Source: Nitratireductor kimnyeongensis
GTDB lineage: Bacteria > Pseudomonadota > Alphaproteobacteria > Rhizobiales > Rhizobiaceae
Direction of reading: 5' to 3'
Length of the DNA stretch: 64,000 nucleotides
Assembly (NCBI RefSeq): GCF_019891395.1
Contig: NZ_CP078143.1
Location: 3,671,001 to 3,735,000 of the forward strand
In this document: in pieces, positions 1 through 8,207 of the stretch
How positions within the stretch are numbered: position 1 is the first letter of the stretch
How the letters are laid out: each line of letters opens with the position of its first letter
The notes under the pieces: model-generated
The model's input: the letters and a program-made list of their open reading frames with translations, nothing else
Databases searched by the model: none
Told to the model about the DNA's origin: nothing
Made by a program: the position numbers and the translations under genes

Positions 1-669
1 TCAAAGAAGGGGCAGAAGGCGACGCGCGATGCAGCGGCAACACGCGCCCGGATTCTGAACGCGGCCTCAAAAGAGTTTGCGAAGAAGGGTCTCAAGGGAA
101 CGCGCATCGACGCGATCGCCAAACGCGCCCGCTGCAACAAGGCTTTGATCTACCACTATTTCGGGAACAAGGAGGCCCTGTTCAGCACGGTTCTGGAGAG
201 GAACTACGAGGCCATTCGTACGGCTGAGCGGCAACTGGATCTGGCCCACCGCGAACCTGTGGCGGCCATGCGGGAACTCATCGGATTCTCTTTCGACTAT
301 GTGAGCGCGCATCCGGAATTCATATCGCTCATCAACGACGAGAACATGCACGGAGGCGTGCATGTGGCGCACTCGGCCAAGGCGCGTGACCTGAACAGCC
401 CGCTCGTCGCGATGATCGATACGATCCTGGAACGAGGACAGGAGGAAGAAAAGTTCCGCTCCGGGGTCGATCCCGTACAGCTCTACATATCAATCGCAAG
501 CATCTGCTACTTCTTCATTGCCAACCGGTCCACATTGTCAGCGATCTTCGGGCTGCCAAAGACACCCGAGGTGCTTGCGCAGCGCCGCGAGCACGTGATC
601 GAGGTCATTCTGGGCTATCTCCGCCCGGACGCCGACGGACAGGACCTGCCTTCCACCCCGAAGGCCTGA
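1..669 (+). CDS. TetR/AcrR family transcriptional regulator (5' end cut by window edge)
   Basis: The reading frame is open from the first base, and 222 residues are visible. The N-terminal part is a TetR helix-turn-helix: an arginine-rich helix, then a segment ending IYHYFGNKEALF, the usual recognition helix and its capping motif. The rest is a helical ligand-binding domain that resembles the TetR_C family seen next to catabolic genes. The true start lies left of the window, probably only a few residues away because the DNA-binding domain is almost complete. A methionine at 145 would remove the DNA-binding domain, so it is not the start. The next gene begins 16 bases downstream on the same strand, so this regulator probably controls the DapA-like lyase beside it. 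The ligand is unknown. Confidence 0.9.
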   Translation, partial: SKKGQKATRDAAATRARILNAASKEFAKKGLKGTRIDAIAKRARCNKALIYHYFGNKEALFSTVLERNYEAIRTAERQLDLAHREPVAAMRELIGFSFDYVSAHPEFISLINDENMHGGVHVAHSAKARDLNSPLVAMIDTILERGQEEEKFRSGVDPVQLYISIASICYFFIANRSTLSAIFGLPKTPEVLAQRREHVIEVILGYLRPDADGQDLPSTPKA

Positions 670-685
670 CGACGAAAGCTTCACC

Positions 686-1738
686 ATGAAAATAAGTGAT
701 CTTCCCGCAACGCCCCTTGCCGCCCTGCGCAAGGGAGGCGTGATCCCGGCCCACCCTTTGGCGCTCGATGCCAACCGCAGGCTCGATGAACGCCGCCAGC
801 GCGCCCTGTCGCGTTACTATCTCGATGCGGGCTGCATCGGTCTCGCCGTTGCCGTTCACACCACGCAGTTCGAGATCCGCGATCATGGCCTTCTGGAGCC
901 AGTGCTTTCGCTTGCCGTCGAAGAGGCGAGCGCGCATGCGAGCTCGCCTTTCATGGTGGCTGGCGCAGTCGGTCGGACAGATCAGGCCGTGCGCGAGGCC
1001 GAGCTTGCGCGATCCATGGGTTACCACGCCGTGCTTCTCAGCCTGGCGGCAATGAAAGAGGCGAGCGTCGACGACCTGATCGACCATTGCCGCGCCGTCG
1101 CCGATGTTATTCCGGTGGTGGGTTTCTATCTGCAAACCGCTGTTGGCGGACAGGCTCTGCCCTATGCATTCTGGCGACGCTTTGCCGAGATTGAAAATGT
1201 GGTGGCGATCAAGATGGCGCCGTTCAACCGCTACCGAACTCTTGACGTGGTGCGCGCGGTGATCGACGCCCGGGCGGAAGATCGTATTACGCTCTACACC
1301 GGTAATGACGATCACATCGTCTCCGACCTGATGACGAAGTTCACATTCAAGCGCGACGGTGCACCGGTTAGCGTGCGGATCAAGGGTGGGCTTCTGGGGC
1401 ACTGGTCGGTCTGGACACGCAGGGCCGTGGAGCTGATCGAGGAGATCCATGAGCGTCCCGAAAGCAGGAACGCCAGCGAGTGGCTGGAACTCGATGCCCG
1501 CACCACCGACGCCAACGGCGTTCTGTTCGATGTGGCAAATGATTTTGCAGGTTGCATCGCCTGTCTGCACGAAGTTCTGCGTCGGCAGGGGCTGCTCGAA
1601 GGAACCTGGTGCCTCAATCCGAACGAAACCATGGGGCCTGGGCAAATGGAGGAACTCGACCGCATCTGCCGCGATTACCCCGAACTCAACGATGATGCTT
1701 TCGTGGCTGCGAATTTGAAACGTTGGCTGAACGGCTGA
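686..1738 (+). CDS. Dihydrodipicolinate synthase (DapA) family protein
   Basis: This is a 350-residue protein of the N-acetylneuraminate lyase/DapA class I aldolase superfamily, which forms a Schiff base with a pyruvate-like substrate in a TIM barrel. The probable Schiff-base lysine is K176 in NVVAIKMAPF, and the catalytic tyrosine may be Y148 in GFYLQT. It is longer than true DapA (about 290 residues), with extra C-terminal helices, so lysine biosynthesis is unlikely; a catabolic aldolase or hydratase on a sugar acid or keto acid fits better. It follows the TetR gene by 16 bases and is followed by a terminator, so the two genes probably form one unit. The exact substrate cannot be read from the sequence. 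Confidence 0.85.
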   Translation: MKISDLPATPLAALRKGGVIPAHPLALDANRRLDERRQRALSRYYLDAGCIGLAVAVHTTQFEIRDHGLLEPVLSLAVEEASAHASSPFMVAGAVGRTDQAVREAELARSMGYHAVLLSLAAMKEASVDDLIDHCRAVADVIPVVGFYLQTAVGGQALPYAFWRRFAEIENVVAIKMAPFNRYRTLDVVRAVIDARAEDRITLYTGNDDHIVSDLMTKFTFKRDGAPVSVRIKGGLLGHWSVWTRRAVELIEEIHERPESRNASEWLELDARTTDANGVLFDVANDFAGCIACLHEVLRRQGLLEGTWCLNPNETMGPGQMEELDRICRDYPELNDDAFVAANLKRWLNG

Positions 1739-1842
1739 TTGCGGACCTCTTTTGAGCATCCTGGCCTTTTATGGCCTGCAATCAGCACTCCTGCAGGGTG
1801 GCTTAGCTAAGTCTCCATTGCATGAAGGATGTATCGTGCAGA

Positions 1843-1876
1843 AAATGGGTGGTGGCTTCTCACCGCCCGTTTTTTT
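1843..1876 (+). terminator. Intrinsic terminator after the DapA-like gene
   Basis: GGGTGGTG (1847-1854) pairs with CACCGCCC (1861-1868), with one G-T pair and a six-base loop, followed by a run of seven T. It lies 104 bases after the stop codon of the DapA-like gene and before the promoter of the next unit, so it separates the two transcripts. Confidence 0.8.
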
Positions 1877-2065
1877 AGTCTGTGCGCGCCCTATTTGCAG
1901 GCTGCCAAAATCGCGCCAAAGCTGCCCATTGGGCCCCAATTCTGGTCAGGGGCGCACGGTCATCCCCGCGAAACTCCCAAACTTTCCACCCGCTCTAACA
2001 CTGCTTGTCGTCAGCATTCTGCCGAAAGAAATCCGTCAGCATGCCCGGCTGGCCAGGACAGGGTC

Positions 2066-2094
2066 TTGACAGAATTTGAAATTCAGGGCTCATT
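2066..2094 (+). promoter_or_regulatory. Putative promoter with operator palindrome upstream of the FCD regulator
   Basis: TTGACA (2066-2071) stands 17 bases from CTCATT (2089-2094), a fair sigma-70-like pair in an alphaproteobacterium. The spacer contains a perfect 13-base palindrome, GAATTTGAAATTC (2072-2084). A palindrome between -35 and -10 is a typical place for a repressor to act, so I infer that the FCD regulator encoded 30 bases downstream binds here and controls itself and the transporter genes. No binding evidence exists beyond position and symmetry. Confidence 0.5.
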
Positions 2095-2123
2095 GATCCT
2101 ACCAATGACGACAGGGAGGAGTC

Positions 2124-2867
2124 ATGACGTCGCGCGTTGGGTCGCAATGGAGGTCGGGAGCCTTCATCACGGCAGAAGCCATCGGCCAGGCAATTGTGGA
2201 GGGAGAGTTTTCCGAGGGCGAACGTCTGCCTCTGGAAGCTGAACTCGCATCGCGCTTTGCAGTCTCTCGAAATACGCTTCGAGAGGCGATGAAGCTGCTT
2301 GCGGCCAAATCGATGGTGGTCATCGCGCCGCGCCGAGGCACCGTGGTTCTGCCGCGGGCGGAATGGAATGTGCTTGATCCCGATGTGATCGACTGGTTCG
2401 GCGCCTTGTTTCGCGCCGATTCCGCATTCATGGAGGAACTGGTCCAGACGCGCCAGACGATCGAACCGGCCGCAGCGTTCGAGGCCGCCCGTTCAGCCGC
2501 TCCACACCAGGTCGAGGCCATCGCTGCAGCCTATCGAGAAATGGAGGAGCAGCGCGGCAGCGGCAGCACCGCGGAACAGGTCAGGGTCGACGTCGCCTTC
2601 CACCTCTCTGTGGCGGATGCAGCGAACAACCGATTTATCCAGTCCATCATCCGCTCGATCATCCACGCGGTGCGCGCCAATTTCGAGGCGCTTATCGAAC
2701 ACCCGGGCAATTTCGAGGGCAATCTGAAAAACCATCGGCAGGTCTACGAGGCCATTGCAGCACACGATCCAGATCAGGCCCGTGGCGCGATGGAGCGGCT
2801 TCTCGAGCAGAGCTTGTCCGACACGAAGGAGCTTTTCGGTTCAACGCGAACCAGCAATCGGCATTGA
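2124..2867 (+). CDS. FadR/GntR family (FCD domain) transcriptional regulator
   Basis: This 247-residue protein has an N-terminal winged helix (about residues 14-78, with AELASRFAVSRNTLREAMKL as the recognition region) and a C-terminal all-helical FCD ligand domain. The FCD metal-binding pattern can be recognised as VDVAFH and a later NHRQVYEAI. The start at 2124 has a strong ribosome site, GGGAGGAG, just upstream. Its stop lies 26 bases before the TctC gene, so it probably heads the transport and catabolic operon. FCD regulators usually sense the acid that the operon degrades, and most are repressors released by ligand. The likely operator is the palindrome at 2072-2084. Confidence 0.9.
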   Translation: MTSRVGSQWRSGAFITAEAIGQAIVEGEFSEGERLPLEAELASRFAVSRNTLREAMKLLAAKSMVVIAPRRGTVVLPRAEWNVLDPDVIDWFGALFRADSAFMEELVQTRQTIEPAAAFEAARSAAPHQVEAIAAAYREMEEQRGSGSTAEQVRVDVAFHLSVADAANNRFIQSIIRSIIHAVRANFEALIEHPGNFEGNLKNHRQVYEAIAAHDPDQARGAMERLLEQSLSDTKELFGSTRTSNRH

Positions 2868-2893
2868 GGAATGCCATTAACGGAGGAGAAGCA

Positions 2894-3856
2894 ATGAAAT
2901 ACGTAACTTTGACGACGCTGCTTGCAGCGACCGTGGCCTTCGCCGGCCCCGCATTTGCAGAATATCCAGAGCGTCCCATCACGCTGATCGTGCCTTGGTC
3001 GGCCGGCGGCGGCACCGATGCTGTAGGGCGAATGCTCGCCAAAGGCTTGCAGGATGAACTCGGTACACCGGTCAATGTGGTCAATCGAACAGGGGCGGGC
3101 GGTATCGTCGGACACACGGCGATGATCGATGCCGACCCGGACGGCTACACGCTTGGGCTCGCGACTGCGGAGCTGACCACCTATGCCGCGATCGGCACGT
3201 CCGAAGCATCCCCTGCCGATGTGACACCGATTGCATTGGTGAATTTCGACGCGTCAGCATTCAACGTGCGCACCGACAGCGAGTGGGAAGACGCAGGCCA
3301 GGCGCTCGAGGCCATAAAAGCCAATCCTGGTAAGTTCAAAGCTTCCGGTTTTCCGGTTGGCGCTGCATACCATCTGGCATTCGCCGCTTTCCTGAATGAC
3401 AATGGCGTCGACCCCACCGCATTGACCGTTGTGCCCAGTCAGGGCGCCGCTCCCGGCTTTCAGGAACTGGTTTCGGGAGGCGTGGCTGTCGTTCCTTCCT
3501 CCCTGCCGGAAGCCGCATCCATGCGCGATGCCGGTCTGGTGAAGACGCTTGCCGTCCTGGCGGAAGAGCGCCTTGCATCCTATCCCGATGTACCGACCGC
3601 CAAGGAGGCCGTGGGCACCGCCTCGGTCGGTGGCACCTGGCGCGGCGTTGTCGGGCCAAAGGGTCTGGACGCAGCGGTCGCCGACAAAGTCGAAGCTGCG
3701 CTCGACAAGGTGTATCAGAGCGCAGAGTTTCAGGAGTTCATGAGCAGCCGCGGTTTCGGCGTGCGTTGGCTCCCTGCAGGTGAGTTTGGCACGTTCATGG
3801 AAAATGCGTCCAAGAGCAATGCCGAAGTCATCGAGAAGCTTGGCTTGAAACAGTAG
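2894..3856 (+). CDS. Tripartite tricarboxylate transporter substrate-binding protein (TctC/Bug family)
   Basis: This 320-residue periplasmic receptor belongs to the tripartite tricarboxylate transporter (TTT) family. The signal peptide covers about residues 1-22 (ending AGPAFA), and the mature protein opens with YPERPITLIVPWSAGGGTDA, the hallmark of Bug/TctC proteins that lines the carboxylate pocket. I chose the start at 2894 rather than the in-frame methionine at 2864, because GGAGGAG lies just before 2894 and the signal peptide begins there; the earlier start also overlaps the regulator gene. It is followed by TctB and TctA, making a complete transporter. Bug receptors bind small di- or tricarboxylates and related acids; the ligand here is unknown. 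Confidence 0.93.
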   Translation: MKYVTLTTLLAATVAFAGPAFAEYPERPITLIVPWSAGGGTDAVGRMLAKGLQDELGTPVNVVNRTGAGGIVGHTAMIDADPDGYTLGLATAELTTYAAIGTSEASPADVTPIALVNFDASAFNVRTDSEWEDAGQALEAIKANPGKFKASGFPVGAAYHLAFAAFLNDNGVDPTALTVVPSQGAAPGFQELVSGGVAVVPSSLPEAASMRDAGLVKTLAVLAEERLASYPDVPTAKEAVGTASVGGTWRGVVGPKGLDAAVADKVEAALDKVYQSAEFQEFMSSRGFGVRWLPAGEFGTFMENASKSNAEVIEKLGLKQ

Positions 3857-3879
3857 TTTTGCGTGGGGAGGCCTAGATC

Positions 3880-4347
3880 ATGCGTATGAACGACGCCGTC
3901 ACGGGATGCGTCTTCGTCCTCCTGTCGGCACTCATCCTGTTTGCCGCTCGCGGTTTCCCCACTCTGCCGGACCAGCCCTATGGGCCCGGCACGTTTCCCA
4001 CCATCATTGCGGCTGTGATGCTGGTGGGAGGCCTCTCACTGATCTGGAGTGGCGCGCGCAGCCGTGCGCCACTCCTTGTCGTTGCGGACTGGATGCGGGG
4101 TTCGGCCACGCTTCATCGGATGGTCTGGGTGCCGGGCTTCGTGATCGCCTATATCTATCTCAGCAAGCCGATCGGGTTCCCGATTCTGGTGCCGGTGTTG
4201 CTCGGAGCATTCCTGACCGTGACCACGGGCAGGCCGGTGCGTGCGGCCACCATCGCAGTGCTGGGCACCGCCGCTCTGTGGCTACTGTTTGCCTATATCC
4301 TGCGCGTGCCGCTGCCGCTCGGTCTTCTGACAGAGGTGATCTACTGA
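3880..4347 (+). CDS. Tripartite tricarboxylate transporter small membrane subunit (TctB family)
   Basis: This 155-residue protein has about four transmembrane segments, the size and topology of the small TTT subunit that pairs with TctA. Segments can be read near residues 7-22 (CVFVLLSALILFAARGF), 40-58, 80-100 and 120-145. A clear ribosome site, GGGGAGG (3865-3871), precedes the ATG. The stop codon overlaps the tctA start by one base (TGATG), so the two subunits are translationally coupled. Sequence conservation in TctB is low, so the call leans on topology and on its place between TctC and TctA. Confidence 0.9.
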   Translation: MRMNDAVTGCVFVLLSALILFAARGFPTLPDQPYGPGTFPTIIAAVMLVGGLSLIWSGARSRAPLLVVADWMRGSATLHRMVWVPGFVIAYIYLSKPIGFPILVPVLLGAFLTVTTGRPVRAATIAVLGTAALWLLFAYILRVPLPLGLLTEVIY

Positions 4348-5855
4348 TGGATGCGGTTCTGACAGCCTTTGGTGAGGTCCTGCAGCCGCAGGTCTTCCTT
4401 ATTATTGTGGCCGCCTCCGCCTACGGGCTGATGATCGGCTCTATCCCCGGGCTCACCGCCACCATGGGCACCGCGCTGCTGGTCCCGATCACCTTTTTTC
4501 TGGATCCTATCCCTGCCATCGGCGCTATTGTCGCGTCCACCACCATGGCGATCTTCGCTGGCGATATTCCCGGCGCGCTTCTGCGCATACCCGGTACACC
4601 TGCGTCGGCCGCCTATACGGACGAATCCTATCGCATGCGCGAGAAAGGGCAGGTGGAGTTGGCGCTGGGCGTCAACATGCTGTGCTCTACCATTGGCGGC
4701 CTTGTCGGTGTTGCAGTCCTTATTCTCGCCGCTCCTCAAATTGCAGCGGTCTCTCTGGGGTTTTCGAGTTACGAGTATTTCTGGTTGGCGCTGCTTGGAC
4801 TGTCCTGCGCGATCTTCGTTTCCAGCAGTTCACCGGTCAAAGGTGTTCTCTCGTTGTGCCTCGGCCTGATGCTGTCCACGATCGGCATCGATGTGGTGAT
4901 GGGGGTGAAGCGCTTCACGTTCGGCGATACCGAACTGATCGGGGGCGTGTCCATAATCCCGGTTTTGATCGGCATGTTCGCCATTACCGAGATCCTGCGC
5001 AAGGTCGCACGCCCCTCGCGGTTGCCTGCGCCGCCACCGGTGCGGCTCGGCGCCATGATATCGGGTGTCGGAAGCACAATCTGGCGTTTCAAGGGCGGGG
5101 TTGCGCGTTCCTCTCTGCTCGGCAGCGTCATCGGCGCCCTGCCGGGGGCGGGCGCCGACATCGCCGCGTGGATTGCCTACGCGCTCTCCAAAAAGTTCTC
5201 CCGGACGCCTGAAAAGTTCGGCACCGGCTACCCCGAGGGCATCGTCAGTGCATCCAGCGCCAACAATGCGGCACTGTCTGGAGCTTATGTGCCGAGCCTT
5301 GTCTTCGGCATTCCCGGTGACACGATCACGGCAATTCTGATCGGCGTTCTCCTGATGAAGGGTATCACGCCCGGACCGATGGTTTTCGTAATGGACACCG
5401 GGCTGGTCAATGCCATTTTCGCGGTTTTCATTATAGCGAACCTTTTGATGCTGCCCTTGGGGCTGGCGGCTGTTTACGGCTCGCGCCGCCTCCTCAGCAT
5501 CCCGCAGGACATTCTCTTTCCGATCATCCTTCTGTTTTGCGTTATCGGAGCCTTTGCCGCCAACAACACGCTGTTCGATGTCTGGGTCATGCTGGTTGTC
5601 GGTCTCATCGCCTTTATCCTTGAAGAGAATGATTTTCCGTTGGCGCCCATGATCCTGGCTCTGATCCTCGGACAACTGGTCGAAGAAAATTTCATGAAAT
5701 CGATCATCAAGGCGGACGGGCAACTGACCGAGTTTTTCGCGCGTCCCATCGGCGGAACGCTCGGCGTGCTGACACTGGTGATCTGGGTGCTGCTGATCGG
5801 GATATCGCTCTACAGGGCAACCAGGTCGCGCCGTGCAGAAACAATTGGAGAGTGA
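4347..5855 (+). CDS. Tripartite tricarboxylate transporter large permease (TctA family)
   Basis: This 502-residue integral membrane protein, with about a dozen hydrophobic segments, is the transport subunit of the TTT system, driven by an ion gradient. Family signatures are visible: GSIPGLTATMGTALLVPITF near the N terminus, ASTTMAIFAGDIPGALLRIP, and a second glycine-rich repeat, GALPGAGADIAAWIAYALS. The true start is the ATG at 4347, overlapping the tctB stop by one base. The frame stays open upstream to 3906, but that extension runs inside tctB in another frame and gives a non-membrane, arginine-rich sequence, so it is not real. The dehydrogenase gene follows after four bases. Confidence 0.95.
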   Translation: MDAVLTAFGEVLQPQVFLIIVAASAYGLMIGSIPGLTATMGTALLVPITFFLDPIPAIGAIVASTTMAIFAGDIPGALLRIPGTPASAAYTDESYRMREKGQVELALGVNMLCSTIGGLVGVAVLILAAPQIAAVSLGFSSYEYFWLALLGLSCAIFVSSSSPVKGVLSLCLGLMLSTIGIDVVMGVKRFTFGDTELIGGVSIIPVLIGMFAITEILRKVARPSRLPAPPPVRLGAMISGVGSTIWRFKGGVARSSLLGSVIGALPGAGADIAAWIAYALSKKFSRTPEKFGTGYPEGIVSASSANNAALSGAYVPSLVFGIPGDTITAILIGVLLMKGITPGPMVFVMDTGLVNAIFAVFIIANLLMLPLGLAAVYGSRRLLSIPQDILFPIILLFCVIGAFAANNTLFDVWVMLVVGLIAFILEENDFPLAPMILALILGQLVEENFMKSIIKADGQLTEFFARPIGGTLGVLTLVIWVLLIGISLYRATRSRRAETIGE

Positions 5856-5859
5856 ATAC

Positions 5860-6564
5860 ATGACGAGAACGATTGTCGTGGTCGGTGGATCGAGCGGCAT
5901 TGGCCGCGCCATCGCCACGGGATTTGCGGGCGAGGACGGCACACGCGTTGTGGCAACCGGGCACGAAGAAGGCTTCATCGCCGACCTGCCGGAGAACGTG
6001 GAGAGCGCGGTGCTAGATGTGCAGGATGCCGATGCCGTGGCCACGTTCTTCGCCGGTTTCAATCGTATCGACGTGCTTGTCAATTGCGCAGGGGTGATCC
6101 GGCGCAACGGAGCGGAGTTTCGCCATCAGGATTTCGCAGAGGTGCTGGATATCAACCTCAACGGAACGCAGCGCTGCTGCGAGGCTGCCCATATTGCGCT
6201 CCAGGCCGCCGGTGGCTGCATCATCAACACCGCATCCATGCTCACCTACTTCGGCAGCGCCACCTCACCGGCCTATGCCGCTTCCAAAGGGGGTGTGGCA
6301 CAGCTCACCAAGTCGCTGGCCATTGCCTGGGCTGCCGATGGCATCCGTGTCAACGCGATCGCCCCGGGCTGGATCGTCACCGACCTGACACGGGCGCTGA
6401 CTGAAGACACTGCGCGCAGCGAACACATCTTGTCGCGCACACCCATGAAACGTTGGGGCAGGCCGGCAGATCTTGCTGGCCCCGCTCGTTTTCTCGCATC
6501 TCCCGAAGCTGCCTTCGTCACCGGCGTCATCCTGCCCGTCGATGGCGGTTATTCAGCCTCTTGA
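5860..6564 (+). CDS. SDR family NAD(P)-dependent oxidoreductase
   Basis: This 234-residue classical short-chain dehydrogenase has a Rossmann fold. The cofactor loop is VVGGSSGIGRAIA, the structural motif is NCAG, and the active site is Ser in NTASML with the pair YAASK (Tyr and Lys). The C-terminal GRPADLAGPARFLAS and PVDGGYS are usual for the family. The start at 5860 follows GGAG by nine bases; an in-frame ATG at 5833 lies inside tctA and is unlikely. It is followed by an RraA-type aldolase and a cupin gene with short gaps, so it probably oxidises a hydroxyl of the compound imported by the TctABC system. The substrate is unknown. Confidence 0.92.
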   Translation: MTRTIVVVGGSSGIGRAIATGFAGEDGTRVVATGHEEGFIADLPENVESAVLDVQDADAVATFFAGFNRIDVLVNCAGVIRRNGAEFRHQDFAEVLDINLNGTQRCCEAAHIALQAAGGCIINTASMLTYFGSATSPAYAASKGGVAQLTKSLAIAWAADGIRVNAIAPGWIVTDLTRALTEDTARSEHILSRTPMKRWGRPADLAGPARFLASPEAAFVTGVILPVDGGYSAS

Positions 6565-6578
6565 AGAAGGATCTCCTG

Positions 6579-7274
6579 ATGAACAAACCTTATGCCACCG
6601 ACACGGAAATGTTCGCGCTGATGCGTGAGCGGCTGTTCACCGCCGTGCTCGGCGACATTCTTGACGAGATGGGCCTGCAGAATCAGTTTCTGCCGGCCGG
6701 CATCGCACCATTGAAACAGAAGATGGTGCTGGTTGGCCGCGCCATGCCGGTTCTCGAAGCCGATGTGTTCGGCAAAGGGGGAGACGAGGCGCGCGGTCCG
6801 CTCGCGCACAAGCCCTTCGGGCTCATGCTCGAGGCACTGGACGATCTCAAACCAGGAGAGGTGTACGTCGCCACCGGCGCGTCGCTGCGCTATGCGCTGT
6901 GGGGCGAGCTCATGGCGACACGGGCAGGCTTCCTGAAAGCGGCCGGCGCCGTGCTCGATGGTTATGTGCGGGATGCCGATGGCATCGAAACACTCGGCTT
7001 CCCGACCTTCTGTCGTGGTGTCTATGCGCAGGATCAGGGACCGCGCGGCAAGGTCATCGATTTCCGTTCTCCGGTTCAGATAGAAGGCATCAAGGTCGAG
7101 CCCGGCGCACTCGTCTTCGGTGACCGCGAGGGCGTGCTCATCATCCCGCCCGACGCCGAAGAGGAAGTGGTGCGCCGTTCGCTGGAGAAGGCGGAAACGG
7201 AAAACCGGGTCGGCGACGCGATCCGCGCAGGCATGCCCGCCGTCGAGGCGTTCGAAACCTTTGGCGTGATGTAA
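6579..7274 (+). CDS. RraA family protein, probable 4-hydroxy-4-methyl-2-oxoglutarate aldolase type
   Basis: This 231-residue protein belongs to the RraA/HMG aldolase family of divalent-metal-dependent class II pyruvate aldolases and decarboxylases. Typical elements are FTAVLGDILDEMG at the N terminus, the YVRDADG loop with the Arg-Asp pair that binds pyruvate and metal, and the late GDREGVLIIP. It is a little longer than the RNase E inhibitor RraA (about 160 residues), and its place beside a dehydrogenase, a dioxygenase-like cupin and a carboxylate transporter argues for a catabolic aldolase. The start at 6579 has AAGGA upstream; the longer open frame from 6453 lies inside the dehydrogenase gene. 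Confidence 0.85.
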   Translation: MNKPYATDTEMFALMRERLFTAVLGDILDEMGLQNQFLPAGIAPLKQKMVLVGRAMPVLEADVFGKGGDEARGPLAHKPFGLMLEALDDLKPGEVYVATGASLRYALWGELMATRAGFLKAAGAVLDGYVRDADGIETLGFPTFCRGVYAQDQGPRGKVIDFRSPVQIEGIKVEPGALVFGDREGVLIIPPDAEEEVVRRSLEKAETENRVGDAIRAGMPAVEAFETFGVM

Positions 7275-7291
7275 GCGAGGAAGAAACAGAG

Positions 7292-7813
7292 ATGGCCCAG
7301 AGCGAAGACGAAAAGAGAATGCCTTACCAACTGCCAATGCCGCCAGAGGCGAGCAGTGACATCGTTGTTTCCAGCGTTATCCCTGAGGATGACCGGGTGT
7401 GGGTTCCGCAGGCCGAGCAGGTCTGGTTTCGACCGCTCTGCCTTAATGCCTCGCAGGGTTACTGGGTGAACCTTCTGAAGGTGCGAAAGGCGGGAGTTCT
7501 GGCCCGCCATCGCCACCCGAATCCCGTTCATGGCTATGTGATCAAGGGGCGATGGCATTATCTCGAGCATGACTGGGTGGCCGAAGAGGGGGGCTATGTC
7601 TATGAGCCGCCGGGTGAAACCCACACCCTTGTGGTGCCCGAGGACGTCGAGGAAATGATCACGCTGTTTCAGGTGAATGGGGTGATGTATTACGTCGATC
7701 CATGGGGCAAACATGAAGGCTTCGAGGACGTCTTCACCAAGATCGAGATGTGCCGCAACCACTATGAAAAGGTAGGATTGGGCCGCGACTTCGTCGATCA
7801 ATTTATTCGTTAG
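7292..7813 (+). CDS. Cupin protein of the 2,4'-dihydroxyacetophenone dioxygenase family
   Basis: This 173-residue single-domain cupin has the first cupin motif visible as HRHPNPVHGYVIKGRW, with two histidines as metal ligands, and the second as EPPGETHTLVVP. The overall pattern resembles 2,4'-dihydroxyacetophenone dioxygenase-like proteins, non-heme iron enzymes that cleave a C-C bond next to a ketone. It is the last gene of the transport and catabolic operon, 17 bases after the aldolase gene and with a GAGGAAG ribosome site. Together the dehydrogenase, aldolase and cupin could oxidise and split an imported hydroxy or keto acid. Actual oxygenase activity is inferred from family resemblance; an isomerase role is also possible. 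Confidence 0.8.
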   Translation: MAQSEDEKRMPYQLPMPPEASSDIVVSSVIPEDDRVWVPQAEQVWFRPLCLNASQGYWVNLLKVRKAGVLARHRHPNPVHGYVIKGRWHYLEHDWVAEEGGYVYEPPGETHTLVVPEDVEEMITLFQVNGVMYYVDPWGKHEGFEDVFTKIEMCRNHYEKVGLGRDFVDQFIR

Positions 7814-8207
7814 AAACCACCAAAAAGCTATTGTTATCGCTTGATAACTTGATCCTTGATGCCGCGCGAGGAGCTGACCTGACGAGCTTCTCGCAGGGCG
7901 AGGTGGCCTCATGCGGGAGTGATTTGCGAAACACCGGGCGTGCGAGATCTACATTCCCCGCGAATTGCATATCGGGCGCTGCCAAAGTAATCCTTGCCCC
8001 TGAAATACCGATCCAGACCACAATTTTGGCGAGTTGCCCCTTTGCTGCCACAAATGATTAACAGCTTGCTAAGATATTTCGGGTCAGGGTGCGGAGGGCA
8101 TCCTGTACTGTTGAAGACTGGAACGCCTTGATTCCGGTGGTATTTGATGAGTGGGGATATCTCGCGATCATGAACGCGATTTCGATGCCTGGGGGAGATG
8201 CGGGCGC
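7814..8207. other. Long intergenic region with a perfect palindrome
   Basis: This 394-base gap lies between the cupin gene and rlpA. GTTATC (7833-7838) and GATAAC (7843-7848) form a perfect inverted repeat around GCTT, just after the cupin stop. It has no T-run, so it is either a weak terminator-like hairpin or a protein-binding site. A 76-codon frame at 7831-8061 lacks a ribosome site and recognisable features and is probably not coding. I found no tRNA cloverleaf here. The rlpA promoter is expected in the right half but is not obvious. Confidence 0.5.

Larger units (their letters stand above)
1739..2123. other. Intergenic region with terminator and promoter
   Basis: This 385-base gap separates the DapA-like gene from the FCD regulator. 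It holds the intrinsic terminator at 1843-1876 and, near its right end, a promoter-like pair with a palindrome (2066-2094). I see no convincing reading frame in the middle. The stretch from about 1880 to 2060 has no structure I can name. Confidence 0.6.

Noticed and set aside
3906..4346. Extended N terminus for TctA (649 residues)
   Set aside because: The extension lies inside tctB in another frame and does not resemble TctA; the coupled ATG at 4347 gives the normal length.
4830..6107. A 425-codon minus-strand frame opposite tctA and the dehydrogenase gene
   Set aside because: It is a shadow frame of the two strong plus-strand genes, with no recognisable domain.
7831..8061. A 76-codon plus-strand frame in the gap before rlpA
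   Set aside because: No ribosome site, its start lies at the palindrome, and its composition does not look coding.
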